A stretch of DNA of 64,000 nt from Bradyrhizobium acaciae (lineage in GTDB: Bacteria; Pseudomonadota; Alphaproteobacteria; Rhizobiales; Xanthobacteraceae), in assembly GCF_020889785.1 (NCBI RefSeq), contig NZ_JACMYK010000004.1, forward strand, positions 113,699 to 177,698, in the 5' to 3' direction. Below the pieces are notes generated by a model. That model did not search any database and had not been told where the DNA came from. It was given only the letters and a program-made list of their open reading frames with translations. The first letter of the stretch is position 1. The number at the start of each line of letters is the position of its first letter. Shown piece by piece: positions 57,102 through 64,000 of this stretch. The translations under genes and the position numbers were made by a program.

Positions 57102-58277
57102 ATGCCGGATGTGATTGGTCTTAACTCCAATCTCTCTGATAATCTGTCAGATGCCGGTTATGCCAATACATCGAGATCGACCATGGTTGTTGATCTCGGC
57201 GCAATAGAATCTAACTACCGGAAGTTTCGGATGCTGGCGCCCCATAGCGCTTGCGGCGCAGTTCTCAAGGCAGACGCCTATGGCCTTGGCGCGCTGCGCA
57301 TAGCGCCGTTTCTTGCGCGGCTTGGCTGCGGGCATTTCTTCGTGGCCGATGTGGAAGAAGGCGTGGCCTTGCGCAGGGTGCTGCCTTTAGCTGCGAAAAT
57401 CTACCTGCTTCATGGGGTTATGCCCGGTTTGGAGGCGGCTATTGAGCACCATGACTTGCTGCCGATCCTGAACAGCAGGGAACAGCTGAATGCATGGCTC
57501 GGGCATTGCCGCCTTCGCAACCGGTTGTTGCCCGCAGGTGTCCATGTCGACACGGGCTTGTCTCGACTGGGGTTTCCCGTCGATGAGCTGCAAAAAGCCG
57601 TCGAAAATGAAAAGGTGCTGTCGGATCTGCCGGTCGTGCTGTTCATGAGCCAACTCGCCTGCGCGGAGTGGCGCAACGATATTAGTCGGCAACAATTGTA
57701 TCAGTTCCGCAAACTCACCTATCTGTTTCCCAAAGCAATCCTCTCGCTGTCGAACTCCGCGGGACTATTTGCCGGATGTGAATTTCATTTCGACCTCATA
57801 CGATCGGGTGGTGGAATTCTCGGCCTTTCCATATCCGGTGATCCCGACTTCAGGCCATCGCAAGTCGTCCGCCTGCGAACGCGAATCGTTCAATGTCGCA
57901 GGGTAAAGGTCGGGGAAGCGATCGGATACCACAGATCATACCCAGTGAAGAGACGGATGCGTGTCGCGACCGCCTCTATTGGTTATGCAGATGGGTTCCC
58001 GCGTAGCCTCGGCAATCGAGGTCATGTCTTCATATGTGGTGCTCGAGCGCCAATCGTCGGCTTCGTTTCGATGGATCTCATCAGCATCGATGTGACGGAG
58101 CTGCCCGAGAGTTCGACTGCGCCAGGTACAACGGTCGACCTGATCTGCCCCGGGCAGACGGTCGCAGATATGGCTTTAGCCGCCGACATGCTGAGCGATG
58201 AACTGACCACAGCGATCGGACGCCGGTGTCGCAGACTTTATATTTCGGGCAAGCGGAATCAGATGAGGTGCCAGTGA
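57102..58277 (+). CDS. Alanine-racemase-family PLP enzyme
   Basis: 391 aa from ATG 57102, ten bases after the oxidase stop. Fold-type III racemase features: AVLKADAYGLG with the PLP lysine K56, HVDTGLSRLGF near 150, SNSAGLF near 220, IGYADGFPR with the second catalytic base Y295 and VGFVSMDLISIDVT near 322. All catalytic residues of Alr are present. A second alanine racemase inside a biosynthetic operon points to a D-amino acid in the product, or to self-protection if the product targets Alr. Its stop overlaps the next start (GTGA). Confidence 0.9.
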   Translation: MPDVIGLNSNLSDNLSDAGYANTSRSTMVVDLGAIESNYRKFRMLAPHSACGAVLKADAYGLGALRIAPFLARLGCGHFFVADVEEGVALRRVLPLAAKIYLLHGVMPGLEAAIEHHDLLPILNSREQLNAWLGHCRLRNRLLPAGVHVDTGLSRLGFPVDELQKAVENEKVLSDLPVVLFMSQLACAEWRNDISRQQLYQFRKLTYLFPKAILSLSNSAGLFAGCEFHFDLIRSGGGILGLSISGDPDFRPSQVVRLRTRIVQCRRVKVGEAIGYHRSYPVKRRMRVATASIGYADGFPRSLGNRGHVFICGARAPIVGFVSMDLISIDVTELPESSTAPGTTVDLICPGQTVADMALAADMLSDELTTAIGRRCRRLYISGKRNQMRCQ

Positions 58278-58984
58278 ACTCCTCTGCATTCCGATCCCGC
58301 CAAGTGAATCGAGCGATCTATCTGGGTGACGAAGGCATACGTCTCATGCGTCCGAGCTACTTCACCGCTCAGGTGCGTCAGTTCCACGAACGTGAGAGAG
58401 CGTTCTGTCTTGAGCTCCTGCGTTCGACCACATACCGGTTGATTATTGAGGTCGGTTGCAGTTGCTACCGCCTTATTGGTATCAAGAACGATGAGAGTGA
58501 TTACCTTGGTATCGATATCAATCCACCTCGCGTACGTAGATTGAAGGAAGACAAGGGAGCTGTTGTCCGCTGCGAGGCCAACAAGTTTTTTGAAAGAAGG
58601 CGTCTGGTCGGTGAGATCATGCGGCGATATGACGGAAGCGTGCTTTGCATTCTGCCGTTCAATGTTCTTGGCACCATGGATCGTCCAATGGAATTTCTCG
58701 CGCTGATGTGCCAGACGCCCTTTGATCTCGCGTTGTCGCTTTTTTCAACCAGCCAGACAGCGACCGCGGCGCGGCTAGAATATTATGATCTTTGCGGGAT
58801 AAACGTTCAGGCTGTGGTGCGGACAGATGGCTACGTCCGATTAGATTGCTCGAACGGCTTTCAGGCGTTTGCTTTCGATCCATCTGTTCTGACGAGCCGA
58901 ATATCGGCATTTGGATTCCGCTTGAATGAGGAAAAGTACTTTGAGGTTTGTAACTTCCTTCATTTCAGGAACGAGCGGGTGTGA
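58274..58984 (+). CDS. Possible SAM methyltransferase-like protein, last gene of the operon
   Basis: 236 aa from GTG 58274, overlapping the racemase stop. LIIEVGCSCYRLIG at about residues 58-71, followed by YLGIDINPPRV at about 77-87, suggests motifs I and II of a Rossmann methyltransferase, but motif I is degenerate (GCSC rather than GxGxG). The rest, including the Leu/Phe-rich GSVLCILPFNVLGTMDRPMEFLALM region, fits a class I fold. I cannot name a closer relative. Translational coupling shows it belongs to the operon. Confidence 0.65.
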   Translation: MNSSAFRSRQVNRAIYLGDEGIRLMRPSYFTAQVRQFHERERAFCLELLRSTTYRLIIEVGCSCYRLIGIKNDESDYLGIDINPPRVRRLKEDKGAVVRCEANKFFERRRLVGEIMRRYDGSVLCILPFNVLGTMDRPMEFLALMCQTPFDLALSLFSTSQTATAARLEYYDLCGINVQAVVRTDGYVRLDCSNGFQAFAFDPSVLTSRISAFGFRLNEEKYFEVCNFLHFRNERV

Positions 58985-59439
58985 AGGTTATTCGCGTTCG
59001 TCTCACGAGACCTGCAGAAGGGGCAGGACGGGAGCGATGCTTGCTTCGTCGTAAGCATAAACAAAACGATGAAATACAAGTCGATTTTGAGTATCGAATT
59101 CAGTGAAGTAGGGATTGTTACGCAGGTACGAGCCTTAGCAAGCGTATGCCGTTCAACGTTGGCTCAAATGCGGACGCCGAGAGCAAGCAACGGTCCAGGC
59201 GAAAGGGCCACCTGATCGTTTTCAACGGCAAGTCCCGCATCGCGCGATCGTGGATCCTCCGTCCAGCGGGCGGTGATGGAGCATCTCAAGGCTGACGTGA
59301 TGCGCCTTCATAAATTGGCAGCTTTGCGTGGTCAGCGGCTCGTTGTCGCTGACAAGGTCAGGTCATGGCCGAAGTGAGACTTGGCGCATCCGCAATGGCT
59401 GTGCGGCAGATCGCCTTCGCTCCACCTCCTGGCTGCAGG
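58985..59439 (-). other. Stretch with a short coding remnant
   Basis: A start-less minus-strand frame from a stop near 59137 to TGA 59003-59005 encodes about 44 protein-like residues (SYLRNNPYFTEFDTQNRL, VFHRFVYAYDEASIAP). On the plus strand, 59270-59380 has another short frame. Neither is recognised; they look like leftovers of lost genes. Confidence 0.3.
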
Positions 59440-60990
59440 TTAGACATATTGTACCAATTTAAGGTAATCGTCTGTTAGAACAGGGCAGCGGATGGAGCAG
59501 GCCGCGTCTTGAAGAAAATTGGCCAGCGTCTGGCTGGCACGATTGCGGCGTTCGACACTTAGGCGTGTCGGCGCGCGAGAACGCACCGCAGCTAGTTCGG
59601 TACTGACGAGATCAGCCGCCGCTGTGGCACAGTCCGAGGCAGTGAAAGTGCCAGCAGTCATCACAGCTTGTGCTAATCCCAATGTGGTGAGCCAACCTGC
59701 ATAGATTAGCACGACACCGTCTGTCTCATTGAGGCCGCGGAGCTCCTCAACGGCGTCCGCATGAACTGATGCGGCACCCAGAGAGACAAAAAGATCGGCT
59801 ATTTCGTCGCGGGTGGCTCTGGAAAGAAGACAGCGGCCAAGATGGGACAAAAGCGTCTCCGTCGGACCTTCGAAGATGCGGAGAATACGGGCGTCACGAT
59901 AGATTTTAGCTAACGGCGTCCCCTCGTCGTACCCTCGGCCACCCAACAGTTGGACGCATTGATCGGCGACAAGGCCGCACCATTCGGACGACAGTACCTT
60001 TGTTGCTGACGCAAGGTGGACATTGGGAGATCCCTGCCCAGAGACGAGCCGGCAGGACGCCGTAAGCATCGCCTTCACGACTTCGCGGCGAAGTACCATC
60101 TGCCCAAACAGCTGCTCTATATAGCTGTTCTCAATCATGCGCAGCTTACCTAGGCGACGATGATTTGCATATGAAGCCGCGACCTGGATCGCGCGCTCAA
60201 GGGCGCCAAGGCCCATCGCAGCCACACCTATTCGGCCGCGGTTCATACTGGATGTCGCTGCGCCCCAACCGTCTTGGTCGCGAGAAAGCACGTAAGCACG
60301 CGGCACCTCGACATCCTGGAACTCGAGAGTATTCTGTATAATTCCACGCAAACCGAGGGTGCGATGCTCGTGCGTGACTTTAAGGCCGGGAGCCTGCCTT
60401 TCAACCAGTACACCAACGAGGCGACCTTTGGCGTCATGACCGGAAGCTCGCGCAAAACAAACGATCCACCGGGCCCAGTCAGCGAGGCCAATCCAAATTT
60501 TACGGCCGCAGATGCGAACCTTATCTTGATGCATGAAAGCCGAAGCTTCTATGTGCCTCGGGGCAGAACCGGCTCCAGGCTCCGTCAAAGCGAAAGCGCA
60601 AAGATCGCCGCGCGTTGCCCCCAGTATGACCTGCTCTTGGTTGGGGAGGTGCGGTGCCGCTTGGATACAGGGCAAGGCCAGGAAGTTATGAATGACGAGG
60701 GTAGAGGCAGCGGAGACATCGAAAGACGCAGTGGCAGAGATGAGCTCAATGGCGTTTTGCAAGGAAAGAGCCAATCCGCCGCGATCTGCCGGTACGGTGA
60801 GTCCGAACAGTCCATGCCTTGCCAGCATGCTATGTAGGGTCGGAGGGAATGCTCGACGGTCGTCCGCGTCTGCGAAATTCAATTGACTGAGGTCGTCGAT
60901 CAAACTGGAGTATAGGCTGGAAGCACGGACTCCGGCTGAGCGTTCCTGCGGCTCCTCGAAAAGGGCGCAAACTTGAGAGGACATAGCCAT
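59440..60990 (-). CDS. Acyl-CoA dehydrogenase
   Basis: 516 aa from ATG 60990. Domain order is that of the family: N-terminal helices (HGLFGLTVPADRGGLALSLQNAIELI near 55-80), the middle beta domain with CAFALTEPGAGSA near 130 (FAD/substrate), and C-terminal helices with VQLLGGRGYDEGTPLAKIYRDARILRIFEGPTETLLSHLG near 345-390, where the Glu of FEGPTE is the catalytic base. A C-terminal extension of about 120 residues follows. It oxidises acyl-CoA to the 2-enoyl-CoA using FAD and ETF. It converges with the plus-strand operon and could serve the carboxylase/ligase genes further left, but that is speculation. Confidence 0.9.
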   Translation of the reverse strand: MAMSSQVCALFEEPQERSAGVRASSLYSSLIDDLSQLNFADADDRRAFPPTLHSMLARHGLFGLTVPADRGGLALSLQNAIELISATASFDVSAASTLVIHNFLALPCIQAAPHLPNQEQVILGATRGDLCAFALTEPGAGSAPRHIEASAFMHQDKVRICGRKIWIGLADWARWIVCFARASGHDAKGRLVGVLVERQAPGLKVTHEHRTLGLRGIIQNTLEFQDVEVPRAYVLSRDQDGWGAATSSMNRGRIGVAAMGLGALERAIQVAASYANHRRLGKLRMIENSYIEQLFGQMVLRREVVKAMLTASCRLVSGQGSPNVHLASATKVLSSEWCGLVADQCVQLLGGRGYDEGTPLAKIYRDARILRIFEGPTETLLSHLGRCLLSRATRDEIADLFVSLGAASVHADAVEELRGLNETDGVVLIYAGWLTTLGLAQAVMTAGTFTASDCATAAADLVSTELAAVRSRAPTRLSVERRNRASQTLANFLQDAACSIRCPVLTDDYLKLVQYV

Positions 60991-61748
60991 GCCGCCAAAA
61001 TGATTGGCCTTGCGCTTTATGCCAATTATCCCTGCGGCTGGCCCGAATACACATTGGTATAGCTCGCTCGCCAGAGCCCCCGGAATTTGTGCGGAGGACG
61101 CTAGGCAACAGCACGCCCGCGGAATTGCCGGTCAGAGCGCACCGCCGGTTCTGAGGACCCCGTTACTCCGCATTAGAACGTGGCGCCTGGGTTGTCCGCT
61201 TCCCCGATGAGCGAACAGGTGCAGCAGCCTCGTGGCACCGGTCTCTCAGCAAAGCTCTGCGAAGCGGTAGAATCTTGATCAGACTGACGGTCTGCCACAC
61301 GGCGACCCGGACCGTCCCGCCGACTGGCACCGGTGCTTGCCCACATCGAGCTTTACGAAGTCCGGCCCGATCGATGTCGGAGCGATTTCGAATTGAGACG
61401 CTGTACTGACCTCGCGACAACGTTCAGAAGCGAGTCAACCGCAGCTTTGGTGGAAAGAATATTGGCGCGCATCCAGTCAGGCGGGGGCTAGGTCTGCGAC
61501 GATCGTCTCTCGTTGGAAAACGTGGCCGAGATTCACATATGCTAATGGCCCAGTTTGGCCCGCTCTTTATTTTCAAGCCGCCCGTCTCTTATCCCTGAGT
61601 CAGGCAAGATGGCGGCCCCGGCACCGGCCCTTGGCCCCCAGAGGTGCTGGGGCCGCTTTCCAGCGGCCGTCAAAAAGTTGGTCGGCAAGCTGCTTGTAGA
61701 CCCTGAGGCCTTCCTCTCGCTCACTACGTTGCAGGTTATTGCCGCGGC
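60991..61748. other. Gene-poor stretch with a GC-rich hairpin
   Basis: No credible gene. A strong GC-rich inverted repeat (GGCCCCCAG / CTGGGGCC) lies at about 61633-61654 but is not followed by a clear T-run and has no gene upstream. Confidence 0.35.
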
Positions 61749-62018
61749 ATGCTGAGCAATTTGAAGATCGAGTTGGAAATTGAACTTGAGGAAGACGCCG
61801 AGGCGTCTTTCGATGTCCGCGTGCGGGATTCTCCCGGCGACTTGGTTAGTTCACGCTCGGCGCCGCGTTGCCGCGGAGGAGGCGGCTTGATTGTGAGCTC
61901 TCGAGGAGCAAAGCGGCTCATGTGGCTTTCTCGCGACCGTGTCGTCAAAGTCACCAAAACGCTTGAGCATCGGCCTATGTTCGTCGGGAGCGAGGATCCA
62001 TGTACGATATCTACGTGA
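61749..62018 (+). CDS. Doubtful small ORF, 89 aa
   Basis: The product starts MLSNLKIELEIELEEDAEASFDVRVRD, a plausible acidic strand-helix start, and then becomes arginine- and glycine-rich. No clear ribosome binding site precedes ATG 61749. It overlaps the better supported ORF at 62000. Family not recognised. Confidence 0.25.
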   Translation: MLSNLKIELEIELEEDAEASFDVRVRDSPGDLVSSRSAPRCRGGGGLIVSSRGAKRLMWLSRDRVVKVTKTLEHRPMFVGSEDPCTIST

Positions 62019-62233
62019 ACGAACGGAACGACTTTCTCGTCGTTCCTCGGGGCGATTCCATTCCGCTCCATTTCAACAGGAACTGGCGGAAGAAACGCGT
62101 CGTACGGTCGGTGAGCGAGCAGATCCGCGAAGACATCCGGGCGCACGGCTACCATCGGCGAAGTGTTACAGCCAAGCCGCGTGTTCGGGGAGCTTGCGCG
62201 TCCTCTCAGCCACGCGCCTCGTTTGTGAAATGA
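62000..62233 (+). CDS. Small hypothetical protein, 77 aa
   Basis: ATG 62000 has AGGA five bases upstream. The N-terminal 60 residues (MYDIYVNERNDFLVVPRGDSIPL, NWRKKRVVRSVSEQIREDIRAHGYHRR) resemble a short rhizobial family of unknown function with the pattern YDIYV..R..LVV.....P......W.KK..VR.VS..I..D....GY.RR. The last 15 residues look unrelated, so the 3' end may have been altered. Confidence 0.5.
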   Translation: MYDIYVNERNDFLVVPRGDSIPLHFNRNWRKKRVVRSVSEQIREDIRAHGYHRRSVTAKPRVRGACASSQPRASFVK

Positions 62234-62891
62234 TGCATCAGGGTCTTGCGGCGGGGTTCAGCGCTCGGTTGGCTCTGTGGGCTGTGGCTGTTGCTTGTAC
62301 AGCCCGGACAACTCGCCGCGCCGCTTGATCTTTGATCAAGCGAACGGCTCGTAGCAGTAGAGTATCTTTGCAGCTTCTTGAGCAAGTTGTTTCTTCGCCA
62401 GGGTCCCGCGATCCGCGATCTGCCTGTTCGAACACTCAACAGCAAGAATTACATGTCTTGCTGTCGCGTCGCTCCAGGATTGATATGTCGATCCCCAGAG
62501 GATGCGCTGCGAAATTGAAAGATCCGTCGTCTCGAACGCACTTCAAACCGGCCCGATGAGATGTCAGGCCAAAGCCAGGAACGGTATCTGGCGCTTCGGA
62601 CTGCGCGTCAGAATTGGAAATATAGGCGGAAGGTAAAAGCTGTAGCTTGGCACCGGATATGCGTCTGCTCAGATGAGGTTCTTCAAAAGACTCGAATGAA
62701 CAGAGGCGGCTTCGTCAAGCCGAATGGCCCGCAAGTTAGGCGCCGTAAGCTGGGTTCCTTTTTTACCCTGCCGAGGTGCAGAGCGTCAGACCAGCCGGGC
62801 CAACCGCTCGCGACATGGATGACCGATGCGGCTTTCGGCGCCACCTGCCGATCCAGCTCAAATGGTGTCTAAGATGGTTCGCCCGAAGCTG
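62234..62891. other. Gene-poor stretch upstream of the groEL terminator
   Basis: Short frames only (62332-62559, 62561-62872 plus); nothing recognised. Confidence 0.4.
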
Positions 62892-62916
62892 AAAAACCCT
62901 GGCATTCCTGCCAGGG
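62892..62916 (-). terminator. Rho-independent terminator of groEL
   Basis: On the minus strand an 8-bp perfect stem CCCTGGCA-GGAA-TGCCAGGG is followed directly by TTTTT. It lies 33 bp after the groEL stop. Confidence 0.9.
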
Positions 62917-62948
62917 CTCCGCATGTGTCGGCGTTTTGAAAGGCGCAG

Positions 62949-64000
62949 TTAGAAATCCATACCGCCCATGCCGGCGCCGGGAGGGATTGCGGGACCCGCC
63001 GCGGCTTTCTTCGGCAGTTCGGCGACCATCGCTTCCGTGGTGATCAGGAGCGCGGCAACCGAGGACGCGTTCTGAACCGCGATGCGCACGACCTTGGTCG
63101 GGTCGATGATGCCCTTGGTGACGAGATTGCTGTACTCGCCCGTCTGGGCATCGAAGCCGAAAGAATATTGATCGTTCTCTAGGACTTTGCCGACCACGAT
63201 CGAGCCGTCTTCGCCAGCGTTGATCGCGATCTGGCGGGCCGGCCAGGACAACGCCTTGCGCACGATCTCGACGCCGGTCTTCTGGTCGTCGTTCTTGGTG
63301 CGCAGGCCCTTGAGTTGCTCGGAGGCACGGAGCAGGGCGACGCCGCCGCCCGGCAGGACACCTTCCTCGACAGCCGCACGGGTCGCATGCATCGCATCAT
63401 CAACACGATCCTTGCGCTCCTTCACTTCGACCTCGGTCGAGCCGCCGACGCGGATCACCGCGACGCCGCCTGCGAGCTTGGCGAGACGCTCCTGCAGCTT
63501 CTCACGGTCGTAGTCCGAGGTGGTCTCCTCGATCTGCGCCTTGATCTGGGCAACGCGAGCATCGATGTCGGCCTTCTTGCCGGCGCCGTTGACGATCGTG
63601 GTGTTCTCCTTGTCGATCGTCACCTTCTTGGCGCGACCGAGCGTCTGCAGCGTGACGTTCTCGAGCTTGATGCCGAGGTCTTCCGAAATGGCCTGGCCGC
63701 CGGTCAGGATCGCGATGTCCTGCAGCATGGCCTTGCGGCGATCGCCGAAGCCCGGAGCCTTGACGGCCGCGACCTTCAGGCCGCCACGCAGGCGGTTGAC
63801 GACGAGGGTGGCGAGCGCTTCGCCTTCGACGTCTTCGGCGACGATCACCAGCGGCTTGCCGGTCTGCACCACGGCCTCGAGCAGCGGCAGCAGCTCGTTC
63901 AGCGAGGAGAGCTTCTTCTCGTTGATGAGGATGTAGGCGTCATCCATCTCGACGCGCATCTTGTCGGCGTTGGTGACGAAGTAGGGCGAGATGTAGCCCC
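62949..64000 (-). CDS. groEL: GroEL chaperonin, 5' part cut by window edge
   Basis: About 350 C-terminal residues of the 60-kDa chaperonin: [15 protein letters not shown] at the window edge, then [92 protein letters not shown] and the C-terminal GAGMGGMDF. The apical-to-equatorial order and length are normal. Bradyrhizobium has several groESL copies; the island copy (groESL3 in B. japonicum) is activated by NifA with sigma-54 and assists nitrogenase assembly. groES and the promoter lie outside the window, so that identity is inferred from context. Confidence 0.97.
   Translation of the reverse strand, partial: GYISPYFVTNADKMRVEMDDAYILINEKKLSSLNELLPLLEAVVQTGKPLVIVAEDVEGEALATLVVNRLRGGLKVAAVKAPGFGDRRKAMLQDIAILTGGQAISEDLGIKLENVTLQTLGRAKKVTIDKENTTIVNGAGKKADIDARVAQIKAQIEETTSDYDREKLQERLAKLAGGVAVIRVGGSTEVEVKERKDRVDDAMHATRAAVEEGVLPGGGVALLRASEQLKGLRTKNDDQKTGVEIVRKALSWPARQIAINAGEDGSIVVGKVLENDQYSFGFDAQTGEYSNLVTKGIIDPTKVVRIAVQNASSVAALLITTEAMVAELPKKAAAGPAIPPGAGMGGMDF

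Noticed and set aside
61633..61654. GC-rich hairpin as a transcription terminator
   Set aside because: No T-run follows on either strand and no gene ends next to it.
1..64000. CRISPR arrays, tRNA or rRNA genes, plasmid-type origins
   Set aside because: No regularly spaced repeats, cloverleaf-like sequences or rRNA segments were recognised on reading both strands.

Overview
The window is a stretch of a rhizobial symbiosis island, almost certainly from Bradyrhizobium. The evidence is the gene order nolA-nodD2-nodD1-(nod box)-nodK/Y-nodABCSUIJ-nolO-nodZ followed by fixR-nifA-fixA, a type III effector of the NopT family, and a groEL copy at the right edge. As is typical of such islands, dense operons alternate with long gene-poor stretches that hold decayed genes, insertion-sequence scraps and small hypothetical ORFs.

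Layout. 1-6.4 kb: 5' part of an outer-membrane beta-barrel gene at the edge, small island ORFs, a flavin-dependent (luciferase-type) monooxygenase and an IS3-type orfA remnant. 6.3-11.4 kb, minus strand: truncated LivK-like gene with a coupled small membrane ORF, nolA, nodD2, nodD1. 11.3-22.5 kb, plus strand: nod box and the Nod-factor operon, predicting an N-methylated, carbamoylated (NodU, NolO) and fucosylated (NodZ) lipochitin oligosaccharide. 23.9-27.8 kb: sigma-54 promoter, fixR-nifA, second sigma-54 promoter, fixA. 27.9-32.2 kb: an MFS permease and an unusual oxygenase pair (heme-oxygenase-like domain fused to a GFA domain, then a 2-oxoglutarate oxygenase). 33-45 kb, minus strand: ATP-grasp ligase, acyl-CoA ligase, M20 peptidase, flavin reductase, an active-site-altered TrpD paralogue, and a three-gene acyl-CoA carboxylase operon. 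45-51 kb: a secreted Cys-containing small protein, a DUF7694-like gene, and nopT with its tts box. 51.4-59 kb: a tightly coupled seven-gene operon. 59.4-64 kb: acyl-CoA dehydrogenase, small ORFs and partial groEL.

Two things stand out. (1) The operon at 51410-58984 encodes a methionyl-tRNA-synthetase-like enzyme, an MFS exporter, a lysine/ornithine N-hydroxylase, a one-domain cupin, a DAO-type FAD oxidase, an alanine-racemase-type PLP enzyme and a possible methyltransferase. N-hydroxylase + cupin + MetRS-like enzyme + DAO oxidase is the known actinobacterial set for N-N bond (hydrazine) formation. Here cupin and MetRS are separate proteins and the set sits in a symbiosis island. (2) Six copies of an ungapped 32-bp element with MerR-type promoter geometry (19-bp spacer), all in the same orientation, lie upstream of nolA, nodD2, the LivK-like gene, the trpD paralogue and two less clear loci. 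NolA is the only MerR-family protein in the window, so this may be a NolA regulon.

Limits: homology calls come from motif recognition and memory of family sequences; no searches were run. No tRNA, rRNA or CRISPR array was recognised.
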